Positions 41,273 through 50,446 of a stretch of DNA of 64,000 nt are shown here, one piece after another. Made by a program: the position numbers and the translations under genes. Each line of letters starts with the position of its first letter. Positions within the stretch are counted from its first letter, which is position 1. The notes under the pieces are model-generated. The model ran no database searches, had not been told where the DNA came from, and was given only the letters and a program-made list of their open reading frames with translations. The stretch is from AEGEAN-183 sp045563675 (lineage in GTDB: Bacteria > Pseudomonadota > Gammaproteobacteria > Magnimaribacterales > Magnimaribacteraceae), in assembly GCA_045563675.1 (NCBI GenBank), contig JBJLIX010000001.1:186001-250000 (forward strand), written 5' to 3'.

Positions 41273-42118
41273 ATGAGTAAAGAATTAGACGAAATCATGA
41301 GTAGCGAATCAAAAGCTGAAAAAGTCAATATAGATACTTCTTTAGGTAAGTTACCACAGAAAGAAAGAGGATCTTTGCAGCAAATTGAATGCAAAACTAT
41401 TGAAGAGCAAAGAAGACATCAACTTGAAAGACTTGCCAGTGGATTTAGAGTTTTCGCTCATTTTGGATTTGATGAGGGCTTAGCTGGACACATTACATTG
41501 AGAGATCCGGAGCACGAACATTATTTTTGGGTTAATCCTTTTGGCGTCCACTTTAATCAAATGTGTGTTTCAGATCTTTTATTGGTTAACAGAGAAGGTG
41601 AAGTTGTTCAAGGCGATCGGCCTCTTAATACCGCGGCCTTTGCTATACATTCTCGTCTTCACGAAGCAAGACCTGATGTAAATGCAGCAGCTCACTCACA
41701 TTCTATGTATGGAAAATCGTTTTCTACGATGGGTAGATTATTAGAGCCAATTACTCAAGATTCATGTGCTTTTTATGATAATCATGTGCTGTTTGATGAC
41801 TTTACTGGCGTTGTTTTAGATACTGATGAAGGAGACAGAATTGCTTCAGCTTTGGGGGATAAGAGGGCTGCCATTCTCAAGAATCATGGTCTCTTAACCA
41901 CTGGCGAAACTGTTGATGCTGCTGTGTGGGGTTTTCTATCAATGGATAGGTGTTGTCAATCACAACTTATAGCAGAATCTGTTGGTCAAATGGAAAGAAT
42001 CTCTGACGAAGTAGCAGAAAGCACCAGAGCTCAGGTTGGATCAGAACCTGGAATGTGGGCTAGTTTTCAGCCTTTATATGATCTGATGCTTGAAAAGGAT
42101 GATAGCTTTTTAAATTAA
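41273..42118 (+). CDS. Class II aldolase/adducin family protein
   Basis: 281 residues. Key segments are GFDEGLAGHITLRD, NPFGVHFNQM and the zinc-binding AAAHSHSMYG (HxH), with a further His in ILKNHGLLTTG. The last motif is diagnostic of the aldolase_II superfamily (PF00596). An N-terminal extension of about 50 residues is unstructured. Related proteins are fuculose-phosphate aldolases and decarboxylases; members this long are common in marine bacteria and unassigned. Confidence 0.85.
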   Translation: MSKELDEIMSSESKAEKVNIDTSLGKLPQKERGSLQQIECKTIEEQRRHQLERLASGFRVFAHFGFDEGLAGHITLRDPEHEHYFWVNPFGVHFNQMCVSDLLLVNREGEVVQGDRPLNTAAFAIHSRLHEARPDVNAAAHSHSMYGKSFSTMGRLLEPITQDSCAFYDNHVLFDDFTGVVLDTDEGDRIASALGDKRAAILKNHGLLTTGETVDAAVWGFLSMDRCCQSQLIAESVGQMERISDEVAESTRAQVGSEPGMWASFQPLYDLMLEKDDSFLN

Positions 42119-42123
42119 TAAAT

Positions 42124-42729
42124 TTATTTAGATAAAGCTTCTTCTACTTGCCAAAGAGTATCTTTTCCAAAAAAAATATCGTCTCCAACAAAGAAAGTGG
42201 GTATGCCAAAAGTTCCTCTCTTAACTGCTTCCTCAGTATTCGTTATAAGTTGAGTTTTTACCTCAGGATCTTGCATTTGTTCCATTAACCTTTCTGCATC
42301 AAACCCTGACTCAGTAAAGGCTTCCATGATTACTTCTGGGTCATCCATCTTCTTTGGTTCTTCCCACATGTGCTTAAGTACTTCATCAATATACTTATCT
42401 AAATACCCATCCTTCTGAGCACCTATAGCTCCTCGTATTATCTGTAAAGTCATAACTGGGAAATGTGGATTCATCTTGAATTTATCAATCCCATGTCGTT
42501 CTTGAAAGCGTTGCATCTCAATAGACTGATACTCATTCTTGTTAAGTATCCCGAAGAAAGCTTCCATGGGAGGTTTATTATTAGTAGCCTTAAAAATTCC
42601 TCCCAATAAGACAGGAATATAATTAAATTTTGTTCCTGTACGTTCTTGAATACCGGATACTACTTTATGGCTTAAGTAGGCATTGGGACTTGCGAAATCA
42701 AAATAGAAATCAACTGTCTTAGTCATCAT
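42124..42729 (-). CDS. DsbA-family 2-hydroxychromene-2-carboxylate isomerase-like protein
   Basis: 201 residues. DFYFDFASPNAYLSH carries the conserved Ser-Pro-x-Tyr region of the kappa-class GST / HCCA isomerase family. The C-terminal GTFGIPTFFVGDDIFFGKD is the cis-Pro and FFGKD motif. It needs glutathione in known members, which isomerise naphthalene and aromatic breakdown products. It overlaps the carboxylesterase gene upstream by 11 bp. Confidence 0.85.
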   Translation of the reverse strand: MMTKTVDFYFDFASPNAYLSHKVVSGIQERTGTKFNYIPVLLGGIFKATNNKPPMEAFFGILNKNEYQSIEMQRFQERHGIDKFKMNPHFPVMTLQIIRGAIGAQKDGYLDKYIDEVLKHMWEEPKKMDDPEVIMEAFTESGFDAERLMEQMQDPEVKTQLITNTEEAVKRGTFGIPTFFVGDDIFFGKDTLWQVEEALSK

Positions 42730-44578
42730 CTTCTCCTCTCATGGGGTTAATTGATTCTAATATATCTGAATAATCAAGTGTTAAGCAATAACCTTCTGCG
42801 TATGAATTAAAAAGTTTAATAGGAAATTCATCCTCATTTTGTGACATAACAAACAGAGTTTGGCATTTTTCTTCTTCTGATAATCTCTGGTCACTAGATA
42901 AGTCATTAAATATAGAATTAACTGTCACTTCATCATTAACCATCACTAGACCTTGGTCTTCTTCCGAATCTAAAATCATATATTTTTCTTTATCTGACCA
43001 AGCTTTCCATTGTGGAAGATCATTAGATCTGCCCTTTCCTGGATCCCCAGAATACGCAAATTGAGCCCAGTAAGACATCATCTGGTCAGATAACTTCTTA
43101 GCTCCATCATAGGAATCTTTTATAACAAAATTCTTAATTATAAAACTGTCAAAAGCAGCTGGAAAAAGAAATAGAATTTCTAGAGCATGCGCAGCACCAG
43201 CCAAGACACCATAATCAACTCCCTGAATAGTAGGTAAATCATCCCAATCAAATCTATAAACAAAAGTACTCTTATGTCCAGATCGAACTAATTCTCTTGC
43301 TGGAGAGTCAGCTGCTCTTTCTTTCCAGGAATCAGAAGCATACTGATTTACTGCATTGTAATAGTCAGGTCTCATAATTTCTAAAGGCAATTCATCAACT
43401 CCTATCCAAGAAAATATACCCTCTCCTTCTCCCCATTTAATAAATCTTGGATTCATCATATTAAAGAGCTTAGATTCATATCTATTTGTTCCTAAGATTA
43501 TGGGAACGCGAGTTAGTTGATTGTTAATGAAGGGTTCAAAAATGCCGCTTTTACCCAATACATGTCCATCATTAAAAACTCTTGTCATACCTCCTCTTTC
43601 AGGTACTGCTTCAGAATATGCTGTTAATAATTCCTCAGGAGTTGAGCTTCTTAATAGATTTTCTAATTCTTCTAAAGACATGCCATTTTGCAATTTTTTT
43701 GCTTCTAAAACATCTTCAGCTTTATTTTTACTTATCAAGAGTTGGTTTATAACTTCTTTAGAGCTCTGTATGCCAGAAGTTCCATCTTCAGGATAATACG
43801 ATTCTGCATCTTCAATATCAGAGTGAGAAATAACCCCGCTTTGGACTATCGCCTTGTGAAATAAACCTCTTGCTAAAGGAGATGCATACAGAGCTGCTAC
43901 GTTGTGCCCTCCTGCAGATTCTCCAAAAATAGTTACATTTTCAGGGTCTCCTCCGAAGGCAGAAATATTCTCTCTAATCCACCTTAGAGCCATAATGTTA
44001 TCTAAAGTTCCGAAGCTACCTGAGGCGTCTTCTAGGCTTGAACCTTCCGTTCTTAATGAAGGATGTCTAAACCAACCTAAGTTAGACATTCTATAATTTA
44101 CCGTCACAACTATAACCTTGTGGTCTGAAACCAAGTTTGAAGGATAATACATATTCGATGAGCCAATAATATTAGCTCCACCATGAATCCACATCATGAC
44201 CGGTACACTTTTATTAGAAAGTTCTTCTAAAGAATAGGCGGGAGACCAAATATTCAGATAGAGGCAATCTTCTGAACCAGTCCACTCTCCTCCTTCTTCT
44301 TGCCTTCCTAAAATATCTTGAGGCTGAAAGCATTCTGGTCCAAATTCTTTGGCTTCGAATGTAGATTGAAATGAAGAGGGTAATTGAGGAGCCTTCCATC
44401 TTAATTCATTTACTGGAGGTTCTGCGAAAGGGATTCCTCGCCAAGCGAAAATCTTTCCTTCTTTGTAACCTATCACTTCGCCTTGAGCTGTATTTCTTAT
44501 AGAGTTCTCATCTAACTCCTTACTACAACCATAGGAAAGTAAAACTCCTATAATTAATAAAAAATTTATTTTTTTCAT
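42719..44578 (-). CDS. Type B carboxylesterase lipoprotein
   Basis: 619 residues. A lipoprotein signal is followed by LLSYGC (Cys 18). The oxyanion motif is WIHGGANIIG, the nucleophile elbow is FGESAGGHNVAAL, and GAAHALEILFLF probably contains the catalytic His. EDCLYLNIWSP is the conserved cysteine region of the COesterase family (PF00135). It is probably anchored in the outer membrane or periplasm and hydrolyses esters. It is coupled to the downstream isomerase by an 11-bp overlap. Confidence 0.87.
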   Translation of the reverse strand: MKKINFLLIIGVLLSYGCSKELDENSIRNTAQGEVIGYKEGKIFAWRGIPFAEPPVNELRWKAPQLPSSFQSTFEAKEFGPECFQPQDILGRQEEGGEWTGSEDCLYLNIWSPAYSLEELSNKSVPVMMWIHGGANIIGSSNMYYPSNLVSDHKVIVVTVNYRMSNLGWFRHPSLRTEGSSLEDASGSFGTLDNIMALRWIRENISAFGGDPENVTIFGESAGGHNVAALYASPLARGLFHKAIVQSGVISHSDIEDAESYYPEDGTSGIQSSKEVINQLLISKNKAEDVLEAKKLQNGMSLEELENLLRSSTPEELLTAYSEAVPERGGMTRVFNDGHVLGKSGIFEPFINNQLTRVPIILGTNRYESKLFNMMNPRFIKWGEGEGIFSWIGVDELPLEIMRPDYYNAVNQYASDSWKERAADSPARELVRSGHKSTFVYRFDWDDLPTIQGVDYGVLAGAAHALEILFLFPAAFDSFIIKNFVIKDSYDGAKKLSDQMMSYWAQFAYSGDPGKGRSNDLPQWKAWSDKEKYMILDSEEDQGLVMVNDEVTVNSIFNDLSSDQRLSEEEKCQTLFVMSQNEDEFPIKLFNSYAEGYCLTLDYSDILESINPMRGEDDD

Positions 44579-44598
44579 AATACTCCTTTATTTAAATT

Positions 44599-46158
44599 TT
44601 AAGGTCTCATAGTCCTCTCTTTTATTCCAAGTTTTTGAGGTAAATTCTTATAAGCAGTTTTTACCCAATTACAAAGTAGAGGCCTTGTGTCCCTAGGGTC
44701 AATAATTTCTTCTATACCAAACATCTCTGCTGTTCTATATGGAGATCTAACTTGATCTAATGAGTCTTCAATTTCTTTCTGTCTCGCAATAGGGTCCGGG
44801 CTTGCTTCAATATCTCTTTTATAGGCTGCCATTACTCCACCTTCAATTGGTAGAGAGCCCCAATCGCCAGAAGGCCAAGCATAACGTAAATTTAGTTGAT
44901 CTGAATTACCATGACCACCTCCTGCAACCCCAAAAACTCTTCTAATTATTATAGAAACCCAAGGAACTGAAGCTTGCCATACACTGTATAAAGCTCTAAC
45001 TCCATGCCTTATAACTCCTGATTCCTCTGCCTGAAGACCAATCAAAAAGCCAGGGTTATCAACAAAATTTATTATGGGGATGTTAAAGGTGTCACAAATA
45101 TCTACAAATCTAGTCATCTTCTCTGAAGCTTTTGCTGTTACAGCGCCTCCATCATGATTACAATCATTTCCTAAGATACCAACTGGATATCCTGATACTC
45201 TTGCTAAACCTGTAACAAGAGATTTGCCATAACCAGATCCAATTTCAAAAAAACTGTCCTTGTCTAAAACTAAATCAATTATTGTTCTTATTTCGTAAGG
45301 AGCCTTTCGATCCTTAGGTATTATGGATATTAATTCTTCTTCTTTTCTGTCTTCTGGGTCATCATTTTTTACCCTTGGAGGAACTTCCCAAACATTCGAG
45401 GGCATAAAAGAAAGAAAAGTTTGAATCTGTTTAAAGGCATCTTCTTCACTTGAAGCTTCATTATCAACTACTCCAGCTGTTTTGGTATGAATTTCACTTC
45501 CTCCAAGTTCCTCTCTTTCCATCTTCAAACCAAATGCTCTTTCTACTACCGGGGGGCCAGCAACAAACATTTGCGCACTTCCTTTAACCATTATAGAAAA
45601 ATGGGATGCGACCACTCTTGCTGAACCTAATCCTGCTACTGAGCCCATACATGCGCCTACCACAGGCACCATGCTTAAAAGCTTAACTATATTTTGCCAG
45701 CTAGGTAGTCCGGGTACATATGTGGCACCCATTGTCTCTAGGGTCTTAACACTTCCTCCGCCACCACTTCCATCAACAAGATTTACTAAGGGCAGTCGTA
45801 AGTGTTCAGCTAGTTTTAAACTATATAAAGATTTATTTCCGATTCTGGCATCAGCAGCTCCTCCTCTAACAGTAAAATCATCTCCCGCCACAATAATTTC
45901 CCTGCCTCCAATCTGTCCTCTCCCAAAGATAAAATTTGCTGGGATAAATTCCTTAATATCTCCATTATCATCATAAGTAACCTTGCCTGTAATTTCACCG
46001 GTCTCATGAAATGAGTCTTTATCTAAGAGTAAATCTATTCTTTCTCTTACAGTAAGTCTTCCTCTCGAATAGTGTTTAGCTATTCGCTCTATACCACCCA
46101 TCTCCTTTGCAAGTTCAGCGCGTTTCTTTAATTCATCTAAATCTTTTTCCCAGCTCAC
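44599..46158 (-). CDS. Acyl-CoA carboxylase carboxyltransferase (beta) subunit
   Basis: 519 residues of the PCC/MCC beta type. Two crotonase-like halves are visible: VNLVDGSGGGGSVKTLE and GACMGSVAGLGSARV in the first, and GILGNDCNHDGGAVTAKASEK, IINFVDNPGFLIGLQAEE and WPSGDWGSLPIEGG in the second. It transfers CO2 from biotin to propionyl-, methylcrotonyl- or related acyl-CoA. The biotin carboxylase subunit is not in this window, so specificity is open. Confidence 0.87.
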   Translation of the reverse strand: MSWEKDLDELKKRAELAKEMGGIERIAKHYSRGRLTVRERIDLLLDKDSFHETGEITGKVTYDDNGDIKEFIPANFIFGRGQIGGREIIVAGDDFTVRGGAADARIGNKSLYSLKLAEHLRLPLVNLVDGSGGGGSVKTLETMGATYVPGLPSWQNIVKLLSMVPVVGACMGSVAGLGSARVVASHFSIMVKGSAQMFVAGPPVVERAFGLKMEREELGGSEIHTKTAGVVDNEASSEEDAFKQIQTFLSFMPSNVWEVPPRVKNDDPEDRKEEELISIIPKDRKAPYEIRTIIDLVLDKDSFFEIGSGYGKSLVTGLARVSGYPVGILGNDCNHDGGAVTAKASEKMTRFVDICDTFNIPIINFVDNPGFLIGLQAEESGVIRHGVRALYSVWQASVPWVSIIIRRVFGVAGGGHGNSDQLNLRYAWPSGDWGSLPIEGGVMAAYKRDIEASPDPIARQKEIEDSLDQVRSPYRTAEMFGIEEIIDPRDTRPLLCNWVKTAYKNLPQKLGIKERTMRP

Positions 46159-46257
46159 ATTTAACCTCTACAAGGTCTCTATATTCTCATACTTTTAAAA
46201 GCTTGCAAGCATTGCATTAGTTTCGTACATTAGAGCTAAGATGAAAGGAGAAAGACC

Positions 46258-47478
46258 ATGCAAATAGCACCTATACCAACACTATCAGAAGAGATAAATG
46301 ATATTAGATTAAGAACAGCTGACATTGTAGGAAATAGAATCATTCCTAACGAAAGAACCATTTACTCTGGAGGAGAGGAATCAACAAAATTAAGAAAAGA
46401 AATAAGGAAAGAAGTAAAAAGACAAGGTCTTTGGGCTCCTCATTTACCTCAAGAATACGGAGGAATGGGAAATGGTTTTTTAACTCATGCTTATATGAAT
46501 GAAATTCTAGCATGGTCCCCATTAGGAAATAGATTATTTGGTGTAATTGCACCTAATTCAGGAAATCAAAAGATTTTAGTTAAATATGGAACGGAAGAAC
46601 AAAAGGAAAAATGGCTAATTCCTCTAATAAATCAAGAAATGGAATCAGGGTTTTCTATGACAGAACCTGATTCACCTGGTTCTGATCCTAGATCTCTCAA
46701 AACTACTGCTGTTAAAGAAGGAGATGAGTGGGTTATTAATGGTCACAAAATTATGACCTCAAATGGTCAAAGGGCAGATTTCTTAGTAGTTATGTGTAAA
46801 ACAGAAGAAGATGATGATGATTCTGGTAACGCCAATATGAAAATGACACAAATTATAGTGCCCACAGATACCCCAGGAGTTGAAAGGGTAAGGTCAGTGC
46901 CTATCTGGGGACACACAGGTGGCGATCATATGGAAATAAAATATAAGGACGTAAGAGTTCCGATAGAAAACGCCCTAGGGGCAAGAGGGTCTGGCCATCA
47001 AGCTGCTCAAGATAGGTTAGGAGCTGGAAGAGTCTATCACTGCATGAATACAATTGGACAAATGTGGAGAGCTTTTGACATCATGGTTAGATACTCAACT
47101 GAAAGAGAAGTCCATGGTGGCAAATTAGAAACAAAACAATTTATCCAAGGTTTTATTGCCGATTCATATATAGACATACAAGCCGCTAGATTGATGACTA
47201 TTCATTGCGCGGAAGTAATGGATAAAGAAGGAAATGCTAGAGTTGATATTTCGGCTATTAAAGTGTTTGTACCTGAAGCAGGTGGCAGAGTAGTAGATAG
47301 AGCAATACAAATGCATGGCTGGAGGGGAGTTTCTAGCGATCTACCATTAGCTGGAATGTTCCAAGGGTTTAGAACATTAAGACTGGCAGATGGACCAGAT
47401 GAAGTGCATAGAATACTTATAGCAAAAGAGATACTAAAGAAATACCATGATGGTCTCTCTTGGGACTTTGGTGTTTAA
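46258..47478 (+). CDS. Acyl-CoA dehydrogenase
   Basis: 406 residues. FSMTEPDSPGSDPRSL and VINGHKIMTSNGQ are the FAD/substrate-binding loops. RLGAGRVYHCMNTIGQMWRA and QMHGWRGVSSDLPLAGMFQG match the C-terminal helical domain, and DGPDEVHRI is the FAD-contacting end. It oxidises an acyl-CoA, passing electrons to ETF. A strong Shine-Dalgarno (AAAGGAGAAAG) precedes the ATG. Chain-length or branched specificity cannot be read. Confidence 0.9.
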   Translation: MQIAPIPTLSEEINDIRLRTADIVGNRIIPNERTIYSGGEESTKLRKEIRKEVKRQGLWAPHLPQEYGGMGNGFLTHAYMNEILAWSPLGNRLFGVIAPNSGNQKILVKYGTEEQKEKWLIPLINQEMESGFSMTEPDSPGSDPRSLKTTAVKEGDEWVINGHKIMTSNGQRADFLVVMCKTEEDDDDSGNANMKMTQIIVPTDTPGVERVRSVPIWGHTGGDHMEIKYKDVRVPIENALGARGSGHQAAQDRLGAGRVYHCMNTIGQMWRAFDIMVRYSTEREVHGGKLETKQFIQGFIADSYIDIQAARLMTIHCAEVMDKEGNARVDISAIKVFVPEAGGRVVDRAIQMHGWRGVSSDLPLAGMFQGFRTLRLADGPDEVHRILIAKEILKKYHDGLSWDFGV

Positions 47479-47480
47479 AA

Positions 47481-47900
47481 CTAGCTGGACTTAGAAACTA
47501 GCTTAACTGTTGAAGTTGCAGAAGCTACGAGCTTTTCTTTTTGGTAAAGCTCGCTAGCTAAGTAAACAATACTCCTGCCCTGCTTTAAAATTCTAGCATT
47601 ACAAATAAGCTTTCCGGGGTGCGATGGGCCAAGAAAACTCACGTTTATATCCAGTGTCATAGGGTAAAACTCTCCTTCTAGCAGAGCAATAAGGAGATGA
47701 GCCATAGGTGCATCTAGCATTCCTGTTACAAAACCTCCTTGGACTATTTGATTATCAGAGTGGCAAAATTCAGGTATCGCTTCAAATTCCATTTCTAACT
47801 CTGGAGGCTCAGATTGAAAACTAATTGCCTTGCCACCTAATGTTTCAATACAAGGAGCTGTATGAGAAAGGAGCATTTCTAATTTATCTTTGTCACTCAT
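47481..47900 (-). CDS. PaaI-type hotdog thioesterase
   Basis: 139 residues. The hotdog fold shows in VQGGFVTGMLDAPMAHLL (the catalytic Asp region, usually GGxxxxLxDxxxg) and PGKLICNARILKQGRSIVYL. It is likely an acyl-CoA or phenylacetyl-type CoA thioesterase. It is convergent with the acyl-CoA dehydrogenase gene, 2 bp apart. The substrate is unknown. Confidence 0.82.
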   Translation of the reverse strand: MSDKDKLEMLLSHTAPCIETLGGKAISFQSEPPELEMEFEAIPEFCHSDNQIVQGGFVTGMLDAPMAHLLIALLEGEFYPMTLDINVSFLGPSHPGKLICNARILKQGRSIVYLASELYQKEKLVASATSTVKLVSKSS

Positions 47901-47963
47901 GTAAACTGTCCTTTTAAGTTTTAATAAAATAAGTCTAAACTATAAATAATAAAGGATAAATCA

Positions 47964-49511
47964 ATGAATGCAGCAGATGCCCTCCTCAAAACACTGGTTA
48001 AGAATGGTCTAGAAGTTGTTTTTGCAAATCCTGGTACTTCAGAAATGCATCTAGTTGCTGCAGTTGATCATTACCCTGAAATTAGACCAGTCTTGGGTTT
48101 ATTTGAAGGAGTTGTAACAGGAGCTGCAGATGGTTATGCAAGAATGTCAGGAAAAGCCGCAGCTAATCTTCTTCACCTAGGACCAGGTTTAGGAAATGGA
48201 TTTGCAAATATCCATAATGCTAAAAAAGCCAGATCACCTATGATTAATATAGTAGGAGATCATGCCACTTATCATCTTAAGTACGATGCTCCATTAACAT
48301 CAGATCTTGATGGTTTGGCTAAATCAAGCTCTGATTGGGTTGAGCGAGTTAATAGTCCTGATGAACTATCTGCAGGAGGAGCAAGAGCTTGGCAAGCAGC
48401 TCATAACTACCCCGGAAAAATTGCTACCTTAATAGTTCCAGCAGATTGTGCCTGGAATGAAACTAATCAAGAAGGTGGCGTACTAAAGAGTAATGAACCA
48501 AAAAAAATTGATGAAGAGGTTTTAAAAGAAGCACATCAAATATTAACGGACAAAAGTAACTCTTTAATATTCCTTGGCGGTGATTTTCTTGATGAAGAAT
48601 CCTTATCTTTAGCAGCAAGGATAGCTTCGAAAACAGGTGCTAGATTAGGAACTGAAACATTTAGAAAAAAACAACGAAGAGGGCAAGGAGTGCCAGTGGT
48701 GGAACCTTTACCCTATTTTGCTGAACAGGCTGAAGAGTTCCTGAAGGGCATTGAAAATATTGTTTTTATTGGTTCAAAACCTCCTGTTTCTTTCTTTGCT
48801 TACCCAGGAAGAAGAAGTTTTCTATCCCCAGAAAATTCAAAACTTGTTCAATTAGCTACTTTTGAGCAGGATGGAAAAAAGGCATTAGAAGAATTATGTG
48901 GAATGCTAGGAGCAACAGATATTGGAGAAGAATTTTTTCCTAAGAATCTACCTTCTGCACCTTTAAGTGGAGAGTTAGACCCTTCTCATGTAGGTTCAAT
49001 CATTGGAGAACTTCTCCCTGAGGAAGCCATAGTATCTGATGAAGCAGCTACTTCAGGGTTTGCTGTATACCCAAATACATGGAACTCTAAACCTCATGAT
49101 TGGTTATCTCTAACTGGGGGCTCTATTGGTCAAGGTCTACCGTTGGCAACTGGAGCAGCTATAGCTTGTCCTGATAGGCCAGTTATCTGTCTCCATGGAG
49201 ATGGAGGAGCCATGTATACGGTTCAATCTATTTGGACGCAAGCTAGAGAAAATCTTAATGTAACTAATATCATATTCTCTAATAGAGCTTATGCCATCTT
49301 GAAAATAGAACTAGAAAGAGTTGGCGCCTTACAAACAGGTAATAGAGCTCAATCATTATTTTCTCTCGAAAACCCTTCTATTGATTGGGTTTCTTTAGGA
49401 AAATCTCTAGGAGCAGACTCTTACACAGCTTTAACTATAGAAGAATTTAGGAAAGCATTTTCTTTTTCAATAAAAGAAAGTGGACCATCTTTAATAGAAG
49501 TCAGATTTTAA
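47964..49511 (+). CDS. Acetolactate synthase/benzoylformate decarboxylase-like ThDP enzyme
   Basis: 515 residues. The Pyr domain has VFANPGTSEMHLVAAVDHY, with the catalytic Glu in GLFEGVVTGAADGYARM. The PP domain has the ThDP motif CLHGDGGAMYTVQSI through NIIFSNRAYAI (GDG...N). It is shorter than true IlvB, has no obvious FAD loop, and sits outside an ilv operon. A decarboxylase, carboligase or sulfoacetaldehyde-type enzyme is more likely. The ATG at 47964 follows AAAGGATAAATC. Confidence 0.82.
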   Translation: MNAADALLKTLVKNGLEVVFANPGTSEMHLVAAVDHYPEIRPVLGLFEGVVTGAADGYARMSGKAAANLLHLGPGLGNGFANIHNAKKARSPMINIVGDHATYHLKYDAPLTSDLDGLAKSSSDWVERVNSPDELSAGGARAWQAAHNYPGKIATLIVPADCAWNETNQEGGVLKSNEPKKIDEEVLKEAHQILTDKSNSLIFLGGDFLDEESLSLAARIASKTGARLGTETFRKKQRRGQGVPVVEPLPYFAEQAEEFLKGIENIVFIGSKPPVSFFAYPGRRSFLSPENSKLVQLATFEQDGKKALEELCGMLGATDIGEEFFPKNLPSAPLSGELDPSHVGSIIGELLPEEAIVSDEAATSGFAVYPNTWNSKPHDWLSLTGGSIGQGLPLATGAAIACPDRPVICLHGDGGAMYTVQSIWTQARENLNVTNIIFSNRAYAILKIELERVGALQTGNRAQSLFSLENPSIDWVSLGKSLGADSYTALTIEEFRKAFSFSIKESGPSLIEVRF

Positions 49512-49700
49512 AAAATGGTGGCGGATGAACTTCTGCAACGCCCAACCAAAAATTTAGAGTCCACCCACCAAGGTGGGCAGGACACAGTTAAAAAAGAGCT
49601 TAAGAAGCTAATTTAGGGTGATTCTGCGCCCTGCCAAGTAGTTAGTGTGGCTCCTGTGAAAGGTATTTTTTGGGGGAGAAACCACCACGACCAACTATTG
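49510..49700 (-). ncRNA. Candidate structured small RNA (6S-like architecture)
   Basis: The 233 bp between the ThDP-enzyme gene and tRNA-Pro hold no ORF but fold well as minus-strand RNA. An outer stem UGGUGG/CCACCA is followed directly by T6 (49515-49510). CCAAAAA pairs with UUUUUGG, and a 12-bp stem GGCAGGGCGCAG/CUGUGUCCUGCC includes three G-U pairs that would be mismatches on the plus strand. Hairpins CCCACC-TT-GGTGGG and AGCTT-CTT-AAGCT are also present. A promoter lies upstream. Length (about 190 nt) and rod shape suit 6S RNA, but I see no conserved 6S sequence; tmRNA and RNase P are not supported. Confidence 0.45.
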
Positions 49701-49706
49701 ATAATA

Positions 49707-49735
49707 ATTATATACAATTATAAATATAATGTATA
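49707..49735 (-). promoter_or_regulatory. Putative promoter of the small RNA
   Basis: On the minus strand TATACA (49735-49730) and TATAAT (49712-49707) are separated by 17 bp, predicting a start near 49700. The two elements lie within an AT-rich inverted repeat (TATAC-A-ATTAT, AAAT, ATAAT-GTATA, 49711-49735). It lies 10 bp beyond the tRNA-Pro 3' end and could alternatively help end that transcript. Confidence 0.45.
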
Positions 49736-49744
49736 GTGCAAAAA

Positions 49745-49821
49745 TGGTCGGGACGGCTGGATTTGAACCAGCGACCACTTGACCCCCAGTCAAGTGCGCT
49801 ACCAGACTGCGCCACGCCCCG
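49745..49821 (-). tRNA. tRNA-Pro (anticodon GGG)
   Basis: 77 nt including encoded CCA. The acceptor pairs CGGGGCG with CGTCCCG (C1-G72, typical of bacterial tRNA-Pro). The anticodon arm is CTTGA-CTGGGGG-TCAAG (GGG), and the T arm has GGTTCAAATCC. It lies directly after the MerR gene, as in Pseudomonas. Confidence 0.95.
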
Positions 49822-50160
49822 TTAACCTTCAGATAATTTCTTTATTTCTTTTAAAATATCTTCTAGGTCTTCAATCAAATCTAATGATTCTGGTTTATTA
49901 ATTCCTTCTCTAGTAATTAATTTTTTATTTGCACCTGAAATTGTCATTCCTTCTTCATACAATAGATGTCTAATTTTTTTTATGATCAATAAATCCGGCT
50001 TTTGATAAAAACGTCTTCCCCTTCTAGTTTTTGGTTTCAAAATATCAAATTCTTTTTCCCAGAATCTTAGAGTGTGCTGTTTTACAACACATAACTCGGA
50101 AGCTTCACTTATAGTGAAATATTTCTTATTTGGGATATTTAGTAGACTATTATCCTTCAC
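49822..50160 (-). CDS. MerR family transcriptional regulator
   Basis: 112 residues. The winged-helix DNA-binding domain is TISEASELCVVKQHTLRFWE followed by RRGRRFYQKPDLLIIKKI. GMTISGANKKL is the start of the dimerisation helix. The C-terminal effector domain is minimal. This is the MerR-like protein regularly encoded after ihfA in gammaproteobacteria; its targets are unknown. It overlaps ihfA by 11 bp. Confidence 0.88.
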   Translation of the reverse strand: MKDNSLLNIPNKKYFTISEASELCVVKQHTLRFWEKEFDILKPKTRRGRRFYQKPDLLIIKKIRHLLYEEGMTISGANKKLITREGINKPESLDLIEDLEDILKEIKKLSEG

Positions 50161-50446
50161 TCAGTTCTATTTTTCTTTTCAATTTAGGCCCAGCTTTGAA
50201 GCTGACTACACTCCTGGCACTAATAACTACATCTTCACCTGTTTTAGGGTTTCTACCGGGCCTTGCTTTTTTATGATGGATTATAAAATTTCCAAAACCT
50301 GAAAGCTTAACCTCCTCGCCTTTAGTCAAAGAGTTCTTAATTTCATCTACGAAGAGTTCGACTAACTGCTTTGATTCAAGTTTAGTGAAACCTAAGACAC
50401 TATTTAAATAGTTTGCTACATCTTTTTTAGTAATTGTTTTAGTCAT
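50150..50446 (-). CDS. ihfA: Integration host factor subunit alpha
   Basis: 98 residues. The HU/IHF signature is GFGNFIIHHKKARPGRNPKT, including the DNA-intercalating Pro loop RPGRNP. ITKKDVANYL and the SKQLVELFVDEIK helices match IHF-alpha. It bends DNA in recombination, replication and transcription, as a heterodimer with IhfB encoded elsewhere. Its start overlaps the pheT stop by one base. Located after pheT as usual. Confidence 0.95.
   Translation of the reverse strand: MTKTITKKDVANYLNSVLGFTKLESKQLVELFVDEIKNSLTKGEEVKLSGFGNFIIHHKKARPGRNPKTGEDVVISARSVVSFKAGPKLKRKIELSEG

Noticed and set aside
47964..49511. Biosynthetic acetolactate synthase (ilvB)
   Set aside because: It is shorter than IlvB, has no small-subunit gene beside it and no ilv context, so no gene symbol is given.
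49559..49583. Plus-strand Rho-independent terminator of the ThDP-enzyme gene
   Set aside because: The GTCC-CCCACC/GGTGGG-GGAC hairpin is strong but is followed by A-rich, not T-rich, sequence on the plus strand. It fits better as a hairpin of the minus-strand small RNA.
49510..49700. tmRNA or RNase P RNA
   Set aside because: The 3' end reads CCACCA before the T-run and pairs with a GGUGG 5' end, but there is no T-loop consensus or Ala-tag-like frame. Length is about half of tmRNA, and the RNase P core motif is absent.
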